Shown one piece after another: positions 1 through 5,611 of a stretch of 12,219 bases of DNA; position 1 is the first letter of the stretch, and the number at the start of each line of letters is the position of its first letter. The stretch comes from CAZCQP01 sp964500895. Its GTDB lineage: Bacteria > Bacillota > Clostridia > Lachnospirales > JAISER01. Under the pieces are notes generated by a model. The model was not told where the DNA came from and ran no database searches. It saw nothing but the letters and a program-made list of their open reading frames with translations. Made by a program: the position numbers and the translations under genes. The stretch covers positions 1-12,219 of the forward strand of contig CAZCQP010000063.1 in assembly GCA_964500895.1 (NCBI GenBank), given 5' to 3'.

Positions 1-14
1 GTTTATACCGTGTG

Positions 15-47
15 AGTGCGTTGGAGTAATTCGGCGCACTTGTTTTT
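15..47 (+). terminator. possible terminator of a gene to the left
   Basis: A six-base stem, AGTGCG (15-20) with CGCACT (35-40), encloses a 14-base loop and is followed by a T-rich tract (TGTTTTTG). It has the form of a weak intrinsic terminator for a plus-strand gene ending outside the window. The stem is short and the loop long, so this is tentative. Confidence 0.3.
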
Positions 48-288
48 GTCTTAAATATTTAAAATGGTTAGTTCTTACTTGACACATTCGCAATGGTTTA
101 TGGTATTTCCGGGCACACACACAGGTGCGTCCCTACGAAACAATACGTTGTTTTATGCAATATTAAATTTATGAATCGAACGTGACTGCGCATCCGCTTC
201 GTGTTAAACAAGAATGGCCACTGGCTTGTTCACAGTTGCTGCCAAGCAGAATAGAATGTAATGGTAAGATGCACAGGATAAAAAGTGT
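48..288. other. intergenic stretch, no gene recognised
   Basis: No reading frame here has a credible start, ribosome binding site and composition. A GC-rich patch at 109-136 (CCGGGCACAC through GGTGCGTCCCTACG) can form an imperfect hairpin and resembles decayed copies of GC-rich dispersed palindromes found in clostridial intergenic DNA; a second copy would be needed to prove that. A possible weak promoter for the next gene is TTGACA (79-84), 16 bases, TGGTAT (101-106), but it lies far upstream. Nothing else is evident. Confidence 0.4.
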
Positions 289-312
289 ATGATATACAAG
301 AAAGGTGATATT

Positions 313-882
313 TTGATTAAACATTTATATGATGACGAATTATGCAGGTTGCCCAAGGAAGTGGACGTTCCCATTGAACTGTACAAATCCCTTCGGGGGC
401 AATATTTTATCGGATATGCCGACAATTTAACTTTTGGTAACGGTACCAGTGCCTGGGCCAGGCTTTATAATCCCTGCCGCTCTAAAATTGACTTGTTTGT
501 CAATGTCTGGACAGTGACCGACGTTTCGGAAGCCCCTTACCGGGTGCAGTTCTGGTTTAATGCAGACCCGCCGGGGGAACCCACGGATTCAACATTGGTC
601 ACCCCGTCTAACACAGCCATTTGCCCGCTGCCCCAACCCAGAGTAAAGCTGCAATACGCCAGCAACGTGGTGGGTGAGCCGGAGGGTGGCATCAAAGCTT
701 TTGTGCGCAGAGCACAGCCGGAAACCACCTTGGTAGAATCTGAAAACGGGAAGCTTATTTTCCCGCCGGGTGGCTCTTTGCTGGTGTTTCTGTCCACCCC
801 GGAAACCCCTACCACGGCTGCATCTGGCCGGGTAGCTTTCGGGTGGTGGGAAGAAGCCATTTATGAAACGTGCATTGCATAA
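313..882 (+). CDS. DUF6143-type hypothetical protein
   Basis: A soluble protein of about 189 residues with no signal peptide, no membrane segment and a composition suggesting beta strands. From memory of the family, the core (FGNGTSAWARLYNPC, then VNVWTVTDVSE, WFNADPPGE, TPSNTAICPLP, and FPPGGSLLVFLS near the C-terminus with a final VAFGWWEE) resembles DUF6143 proteins of Firmicutes, which have no known function; this assignment was not tested by a search. The TTG at 313 is chosen as start because AAAGGTGAT at 301-309 matches the 16S anti-Shine-Dalgarno and ends three bases before it. An ATG at 289 in the same frame, with only a weak AGGA upstream, would add eight residues. The gene stands alone, ends in the terminator at 911-944, and is convergent with the transporter gene. 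Confidence 0.8.
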   Translation: MIKHLYDDELCRLPKEVDVPIELYKSLRGQYFIGYADNLTFGNGTSAWARLYNPCRSKIDLFVNVWTVTDVSEAPYRVQFWFNADPPGEPTDSTLVTPSNTAICPLPQPRVKLQYASNVVGEPEGGIKAFVRRAQPETTLVESENGKLIFPPGGSLLVFLSTPETPTTAASGRVAFGWWEEAIYETCIA

Positions 883-910
883 CCGCCTCCCAAAACAACT
901 GTAAAATAAA

Positions 911-944
911 GCGCTGCAATCTTTCACAAGGCTGCAGCGCTTTT
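911..944. terminator. bidirectional intrinsic terminator
   Basis: A perfect eight-base stem, GCGCTGCA (911-918) with TGCAGCGC (933-940), carries a 14-base loop. TTTT follows on the plus strand, and AAAATAAA precedes it, giving a U-rich tail on the minus strand as well. It serves the convergent genes ending at 882 (+) and 966 (-). Confidence 0.8.
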
Positions 945-965
945 AAAAAGTGTTTAAGGTCATTT

Positions 966-2342
966 TTAATCTTCTGGTACAGCTTCCCTTTGGGTTAAAG
1001 GAATTTTGGTATACCACCAGCCCAAAACCCTGGGCAGTGCCACACAGGCCACGGTAATGGCCAAATAAATGCCCACAAACGCCCAGTGTGCGCCGCCTAG
1101 CAGCATGGCCGGCCCGGAAGCCCAGGCAAACACTTCAATGGGTGTGTTTAAAGGCCCAGTGATGGCGGTGTCGTTTAAGGTTTTGGATTTGTTTTCAGGG
1201 TCTACAATTCTTAAAAGGGTTAAGCCGATGGCAAACACCCCGGTGGAATAGCCACACACAAACAAACTTCTTTCAAACCAGCTTTCGTTGTTCATGGCCG
1301 GGCCAAGTACCCGCATACCAAAGAACACAATGGCAATGCCACAAATGGTGAACAGCAACAACGGCATAGCGTATTCCACAATAACCGCAATTTTAATGGA
1401 AGCAACCCCAAAGAACACCAGAAAGTCTGTGGCGGCACTGCCAATCCGGGTGACAATCCGGCTGTCTACATACTTGTAAATGCCTTTTCTGCCTTGCCCG
1501 CCCAGCAGGAAGAACATGATAAGGGCCACAATGAAGGAAACCGTAAAGGTCGGCAAGTCTAAGGCCCAGGTGTTGGCAATCCATTGGTTCACCAAATAAC
1601 CAAGCCCGGCAGGAATTAAGATAAGCCCAAAGTGGAAGGCCAACGTGTCAATGGCCACACAGGAAAAGGTTTCGGAACCCATGGACTGTCTTTGCCCCGG
1701 CTCAATCAGCCCGGTTTTTAAATCATCAGTGATGGCAGAGAAATCTTTCACATATTGGGTGTAGCCTTTTCTGGTAGCCCATTTGATGAACAACAGTCCG
1801 CCGAAAATGCCGGTTAAAATGCCAATGGTGGCAAAGGTCATGGCCAAGTCTGTGGCGGCTGGCCAGCCCAGTTTTTCAAAGGTGCTGCCCACAGCAGCGG
1901 CCGTACCATGGCCGCCGTAAAAACCGGCTGCCAGCAAAATGCCAAAACCATAATTAATGTCTGGGAATACTTTTGAGACAATTAAAATACCGAAAATAAC
2001 GGGAATGCACATTTGCACAGCCAGCACATAGGTTTTGTAAAAGGCATAGGAACCCATGCGTTTCACATCACTTTTCATGCTTTGGGCAGAAAAATGGAAA
2101 CCGTTAATCCCTACCGATGCAAACACCAAAATGGTGATGACCCCGGCATAGGAAGAAATGCTGTCTGAAAAAGGCAGCAGCGCCAGCACGTTGGGACCAA
2201 ACAACAGCCCTAAAAACCCTGCCAGCAAGCTGGCCGGAATAAAACTGCTTTGAATAAACTTTACTTTTGCTCTAAAAAACTGGCTAATGAGTATTAATAA
2301 AGAAGCAAAGCAAAAATCCACCATTAATGAGTTCGCTGTCAT
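966..2342 (-). CDS. GltS-like sodium/glutamate symporter family protein
   Basis: A 458-residue, highly hydrophobic protein with roughly ten or more membrane segments, longer than E. coli GltS (401). The family (ESS, 2.A.27) moves glutamate with sodium across the inner membrane. The first re-entrant-loop signature is clear at residues 138-150 (AAGFYGGHGTAAA), matching GGHGTGAA in GltS, and is followed by ATDLAMTFATIGILTG. The second signature, normally GHCGFGLGATPTA, is replaced by CGYSTGVFAIGLT at about residues 363-375, so the substrate may not be glutamate. The central segment (about 190-225) is hydrophilic. The ATG start has AGGGGG about nine bases upstream. It lies 28 bases after the ornithine-cyclodeaminase-like gene and is probably co-transcribed with it, ending at the 911-944 terminator. 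It may import the substrate or inducer of this locus; that is inference. Confidence 0.85.
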   Translation of the reverse strand: MTANSLMVDFCFASLLILISQFFRAKVKFIQSSFIPASLLAGFLGLLFGPNVLALLPFSDSISSYAGVITILVFASVGINGFHFSAQSMKSDVKRMGSYAFYKTYVLAVQMCIPVIFGILIVSKVFPDINYGFGILLAAGFYGGHGTAAAVGSTFEKLGWPAATDLAMTFATIGILTGIFGGLLFIKWATRKGYTQYVKDFSAITDDLKTGLIEPGQRQSMGSETFSCVAIDTLAFHFGLILIPAGLGYLVNQWIANTWALDLPTFTVSFIVALIMFFLLGGQGRKGIYKYVDSRIVTRIGSAATDFLVFFGVASIKIAVIVEYAMPLLLFTICGIAIVFFGMRVLGPAMNNESWFERSLFVCGYSTGVFAIGLTLLRIVDPENKSKTLNDTAITGPLNTPIEVFAWASGPAMLLGGAHWAFVGIYLAITVACVALPRVLGWWYTKIPLTQREAVPED

Positions 2343-2370
2343 TCCTTGATACCCCCTGCGTCATGTGATT

Positions 2371-3471
2371 TTAAAACAAATTCAGTTTGGTACCGATATT
2401 GTTTGCCAGTGCGTTTTGGTATACTTCATATCCCCATGCAAGGTCCTCCACGCACATGCCGTCGGTGATGAAAATAATGTTTTCAGTGTCGCTTTGCCGT
2501 CCGGTGTGCTTTCCGGCCACCACGTCACCCAGGTTAATCACTTTTTCAAGGGGAAGGCTGCCTTCAAATACATAGTCCATGAGTGAGCCGCAAATGCCGC
2601 TGTTGTTTTTGGCGAAGCCGCCTTCCAGGCTTTGCTGTTCTTCTTTGTAGGCTTCATACATCTTCCAGTTGTCCACCACAATGGTTTGTTTGGTGAAAAA
2701 GGCTTTGGTCATCTCCGCGTTGCCAGGCAGCAATACCAACACCCCAGGCTTAATCCATTCTTCACGCAGCTCTGGGGAATCTTCCCCGGCGGTGGCAAAG
2801 TTCAGAATGTCGGAATCCTTAATGGCATCTTCCAAAGTGTTTACAGTGTATGCTTTCACCCCGTATGTACGGCTCATTTCGTCCGCCACACGCTGGGCCA
2901 ATTCCGGAAATAGGTCGTAAATTTTAACCTCTGACACGCTTTTGCAGGCTTCTAAAATGGCTCTCGTGCAGGATTTGCCAATCACCCCGGCACCAATAAT
3001 GCCCAGCACTTTAGCGTCTTTCTTCGCCATGTACTTGGCTGCTACCCCAGGCACAGCCCCGGTTCTTACTGCAGACAAAATGTTGGCAGACATAAGCACC
3101 AGCGGCGCACCAGTGTCTGGGTCGTTCAGCATACAGGTTAAAATGGAGCGTGGCAGTTCCTTTTCTTTGTTGGCCATGTTGGAACCGTACCATTTCTGGC
3201 CGCAAACGTTGAACCGTCCCCCCAGGTAACCCACCAGCGCCATAAAACGTCTATCCGGCCCTTTGATGGGCATGTTGGGGAAGGGTGAACTTTCCGGGAA
3301 GAAAATCTTCATGCCGTGGGAGTTGTGGTTGGCCCCACCCATCACGTAGTCCCCTTCGCCCAGCAGCCGGAACATTTCTTCCATTACTTCCACGCAGCGT
3401 GGCAAATTATCCACACCGGCTTTTAACGCATCGGCCTCATTTAAATAAAGAAAATCAATTGTTGGCCTCAT
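2371..3471 (-). CDS. ornithine cyclodeaminase/mu-crystallin family protein ('tyramine oxidase subunit B' type)
   Basis: A soluble 366-residue Rossmann-fold protein. Visible landmarks are QKWYGSN (92-98), the family motif SAVRTGAVPGVAAKYMA (133-149), and the dinucleotide-binding loop IIGAGVIGKS (158-167). The N-terminal GGANHNSHG and C-terminal GDVVAGKHTGR, VEDLAWG and IGTKL are, as I recall, typical of the subgroup labelled 'tyramine oxidase subunit B' in Firmicutes; no reaction is firmly established for it. The segment that carries the catalytic Asp in ornithine cyclodeaminase (GGD or GAD before PGK) reads LPGNAEMTK here, without the Asp, so proline formation from ornithine is unlikely. The ATG at 3471 is preferred over an in-frame TTG at 3495 because AGAGGGG precedes it by six bases. 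It heads an operon with the transporter downstream and is driven by the promoter at 3524-3552. Confidence 0.85.
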   Translation of the reverse strand: MRPTIDFLYLNEADALKAGVDNLPRCVEVMEEMFRLLGEGDYVMGGANHNSHGMKIFFPESSPFPNMPIKGPDRRFMALVGYLGGRFNVCGQKWYGSNMANKEKELPRSILTCMLNDPDTGAPLVLMSANILSAVRTGAVPGVAAKYMAKKDAKVLGIIGAGVIGKSCTRAILEACKSVSEVKIYDLFPELAQRVADEMSRTYGVKAYTVNTLEDAIKDSDILNFATAGEDSPELREEWIKPGVLVLLPGNAEMTKAFFTKQTIVVDNWKMYEAYKEEQQSLEGGFAKNNSGICGSLMDYVFEGSLPLEKVINLGDVVAGKHTGRQSDTENIIFITDGMCVEDLAWGYEVYQNALANNIGTKLNLF

Positions 3472-3523
3472 TAGATGCCCCTCTTTCTTTTTCAAATATT
3501 GTTAAAAAAGTATCTATAGATAA

Positions 3524-3552
3524 ATTGTACCTGTGCAAAAAGACAATATCAA
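3524..3552 (-). promoter_or_regulatory. sigma-A promoter of the cyclodeaminase-transporter operon
   Basis: Read on the minus strand: TTGATA (3552-3547), a 17-base spacer, TACAAT (3529-3524). That is one mismatch from consensus in each hexamer. The expected start is near 3517, about 46 bases before the ATG at 3471. No GG-N10-GC sigma-54 pattern is seen between here and the start codon. Confidence 0.75.
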
Positions 3553-3581
3553 CTGACAATGGAAAGAGGGGGTGTGTTAAA

Positions 3582-3694
3582 AGTGCCGTAAAACAAGCGC
3601 TTTTTTCTTATAAAGATGCTGATGGCGCAATACACAAGAAAAAAGTGCCGCAATTACGGCACGACCTTCTAAAAAGTGCCGGTTTTACGGCGCT
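3582..3694. repeat. three dyad repeats, putative operator array
   Basis: Three 20-base units share a left arm AGTGCCG preceded by AAA, then six spacer bases, then a right arm near CGGCGCT. Unit 1 is 3582-3601 (AGTGCCG..AAGCGCT), unit 2 is 3644-3663 (perfect GTGCCG..CGGCAC), unit 3 is 3675-3694 (AGTGCCG..CGGCGCT). Left arms begin 62 and 31 bases apart, close to six and three helical turns, so all lie on one face of the helix. They sit about 75 to 170 bases upstream of the expected transcript start of the minus-strand operon, where an enhancer-type regulator would bind. Unit 3 touches the regulator's stop codon. Units 2 and 3 are also followed by T runs on the minus strand and may be terminators; both roles could coexist. 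Confidence 0.6.
3639..3693 (-). terminator. tandem intrinsic terminators of the regulator gene
   Basis: On the minus strand just after the regulator stop, GCGCCG..CGGCAC (3693-3676) is followed by TTTTT, and then GTGCCG..CGGCAC (3662-3645) is followed by TTTTTTC. Stems are six to seven base pairs with six-base loops. They coincide with units 2 and 3 of the repeat array. Confidence 0.5.
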
Positions 3695-5064
3695 TAATTT
3701 TTTGCTCCAGTAGCTTCTATGCTATATTTTGCAATTTTCTGCTGTAAAGTTTGCCGGGGCAGTTCCAAATATTCTGCCGCCTTCTTCACGTTGCCCCGGG
3801 TTAAGGACAAGGCTTCCCGTATTAATTTTTGCTCATAATCCTCCACTAGCGTTTTAAGGGGCTTAGACGTTAAATTTTTAAAGTTGTCATTGGCATTGAT
3901 GCGCACCTTTTTGTCGTCCAGTACCGTCTGATTATCTTCTGCACACAAAACCCCGGATTCAATAAAGTTTTCCAGTTCAATCACATTACCCGGCCATGCG
4001 TAAAAAAGCATGTAGTTTTTCAGCATGTGAGAAACCCGTTTGATGTTCTTTTGAAACACTTTGTTGTATTTTTGAATGAAAAAGTCGGTGAGGAGCATCA
4101 TGTCTTCCCCTCTTTCCCGCAAAGGAGGGATATGTAAGCTGATGGTGGAAAGGCGGTAGAACAAATCCTGGCGGATAAGGTTTTGGTCCAACAACTCTTT
4201 TTTCTCTAGCCGGGATGCCGCAAGGATGCGTACGTCAAAGCAAATGTCCTCCTGCCCACCAAGGGGCCGCACCATACCCGCTTCAATGGCACGTAAAAGC
4301 TTGGCTTGCATGAAGGAGGGCAAACATTCCAAGTCGTCTAAAAACAGGGTGCCGCCATCGCAGGTTTCCAGCAACCCTTTGTTGTCCACCATACCGTTGT
4401 TGTTCTGGGTGCGCACCCCAAAAAATACACTTTCCAGCAAATGCTCGGGGATGGCCGAGCAATTTTGCGCCACAAAAGGCTTGTCCCGGCGGGGAGAAGC
4501 CAAGTGAATGCCTTGGGCAAACAAAGCCTTGCCTGTGCCCGGTTCTCCCGTGATGAAAACAGGGGTATGGCTATGGGCAATTTTTTTGGCAAACTGCACC
4601 AGCTGCACCATGGTGTCGTTTGCGCAAATGATGTTGTCTAGGGTGCAGTCCCGGTCGTCGTGCAGCCGAAAGCTTCTGTCCTCTAGGTTATGGGCTTCCA
4701 CATGCCCCTGATTTTTAAATTTGTTGGTTACAATGCAAATGTCTTTGGAAAGTTCTATGGCACCGATGGTTCGGCCATTATTTCGGATGGGGAAGGAAAT
4801 GTTGTCTGTAATGGTGTCGTCCAGGTAAAGGTTTTTTAAATACTGGGCTTTACGCTCTACAGGCTCTTCTTTTTCAATACACTCAAACAAAGAACTGTTG
4901 GCCTTATTAATGTTAGGAAAGGCATGAAACAAATGCTTGCCCACAATGGACTCTTCAATTTCCTTGTTGATGGTAGGGTCAAATTTAATGGTGAATAAAA
5001 CAATGCCTTCGCTGTTAATGATGGTGATGCCGTCAATATAATCTAAATTTCTATAAATAGACAT
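3694..5064 (-). CDS. RocR/NtrC-like AAA+ regulator with degenerate sigma-54 loop
   Basis: A 456-residue cytoplasmic transcription regulator. Residues 1-110 form a PAS-like sensor domain, 145-370 an AAA+ domain of the sigma-54 activator family, and 403-447 a Fis-type helix-turn-helix (GNVKKAAEYLELPRQTLQQKI). Walker A is intact (GEPGTGKA, 173-180), as are the arginine-finger region (IRQDLFYRL) and PPLRER (313-318). Three key places are altered. The GAFTGA loop between FFG and the following GLLE reads VRTQNNNGMVDNK (217-229). Walker B ends DD rather than DE (243-244). The sensor-II PGNVREL reads PGNVIEL (359-365), so the arginine is isoleucine. Family members without GAFTGA, such as TyrR, act on sigma-70 promoters. 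The ATG at 5064 follows AGGTGG by five bases; a GTG nine bases upstream overlaps that site. It probably controls the adjacent operon, with the PAS-like domain sensing a small molecule. Confidence 0.88.
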   Translation of the reverse strand: MSIYRNLDYIDGITIINSEGIVLFTIKFDPTINKEIEESIVGKHLFHAFPNINKANSSLFECIEKEEPVERKAQYLKNLYLDDTITDNISFPIRNNGRTIGAIELSKDICIVTNKFKNQGHVEAHNLEDRSFRLHDDRDCTLDNIICANDTMVQLVQFAKKIAHSHTPVFITGEPGTGKALFAQGIHLASPRRDKPFVAQNCSAIPEHLLESVFFGVRTQNNNGMVDNKGLLETCDGGTLFLDDLECLPSFMQAKLLRAIEAGMVRPLGGQEDICFDVRILAASRLEKKELLDQNLIRQDLFYRLSTISLHIPPLRERGEDMMLLTDFFIQKYNKVFQKNIKRVSHMLKNYMLFYAWPGNVIELENFIESGVLCAEDNQTVLDDKKVRINANDNFKNLTSKPLKTLVEDYEQKLIREALSLTRGNVKKAAEYLELPRQTLQQKIAKYSIEATGAKN

Positions 5065-5098
5065 GTTAACCACCTAACTTTGTAAATATTTCTATTTT

Positions 5099-5127
5099 AT
5101 TTTACCATAATTCTTAAACCTTGAACA
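5099..5127 (-). promoter_or_regulatory. probable promoter of the regulator gene
   Basis: On the minus strand, an extended -10 TATGGTAAAAT has its hexamer TAAAAT at 5104-5099. A poor -35 TGTTCA (5127-5122) lies 17 bases upstream. The TATG extension supports it. The distance to the ATG at 5064 is about 35 bases. Confidence 0.5.
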
Positions 5128-5424
5128 GTTGACGGAATGCCCAAAAGCGCAGGAGGGTTCAATTATTTTTAAGGATATGGTTAAAATATTTAGCAATATA
5201 TACGCACAAAGAGAAATATCCAATACAAACAATGTGAATTCTTGAATGGATTCAGTTAAAAACAAAACTGACACCGTATGAAAACCGATGCCAGCCTGCG
5301 TAATTTTGGGCTATTCTCCAATAGGGCGTCTTTTCCCTGTCCGTTGAACGGGATTCCTTCAACAATCTACCCAGGTTTTTTTTCAGCAAAAAACGATTTA
5401 TTTAATGAAAGATGCGGTTATGTA
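5128..5424. other. intergenic stretch, no gene recognised
   Basis: This AT-rich gap divides the divergent regulator and chemoreceptor genes. Reading frames here lack ribosome binding sites and protein-like composition. Small stems are visible (CTATT-CTCC-AATAG at 5311-5324; GTTGAA..TTCAAC at 5343-5363), with a run of eight T after 5375, but they do not make a convincing terminator or known riboswitch. Confidence 0.4.
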
Positions 5425-5453
5425 TTGAAATTTGTTTTCATTATCCTTATAAT
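5425..5453 (+). promoter_or_regulatory. sigma-A promoter of the first chemoreceptor gene
   Basis: TTGAAA (5425-5430), a 17-base spacer, and a perfect TATAAT (5448-5453). It predicts a leader of about 150 bases before the start at 5612. No sigma-D (flagellar) type promoter, TAAA with GCCGATAA, was seen. Confidence 0.75.
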
Positions 5454-5611
5454 AGAGTGGGTGGTTAAAAGTGGAGGCTTTGGGTCTATGCATCCACAAT
5501 AGCCATTAAAAGGAAAAGAGGTGTGCATTAAAAAAATAATTTAGTTTACAATATGTATGTATATGGGTAAAAATGAAATAGACTGCAATAATGAAGGGTG
5601 GGCTTTTTCAT

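Noticed and set aside
3582..3694. CRISPR-like array
   Set aside because: Only three imperfect dyads with unequal spacing and no unique spacers of constant length.
3645..3694. Sigma-54 promoter, because CGGCAC resembles TGGCAC
   Set aside because: No TTGC-type -12 element occurs at the required distance on either strand for any of the three copies.
3285..3713. Plus-strand frame of 142 codons
   Set aside because: It is antisense to the cyclodeaminase-like gene and runs through its promoter and the dyad repeats.
5130..5152. Fourth operator copy upstream of the regulator (ATGCCCAAAAGCGC)
   Set aside because: It resembles the repeat unit only if four bases are deleted from the spacer; similarity is too weak to claim autoregulation.
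5092..5274. Minus-strand frame of 60 codons upstream of the regulator
   Set aside because: GTG start without a ribosome site, low-complexity AT-driven hydrophobic residues, and overlap with the regulator promoter.
5300..5380. Riboswitch or structured RNA
   Set aside because: Only short unrelated stems are seen, no known consensus is recognised, and the region lies upstream of the chemoreceptor promoter.
5278..5502. Plus-strand frame of 74 codons
   Set aside because: No ribosome binding site, no recognisable domain, and it contains the strong promoter at 5425-5453.
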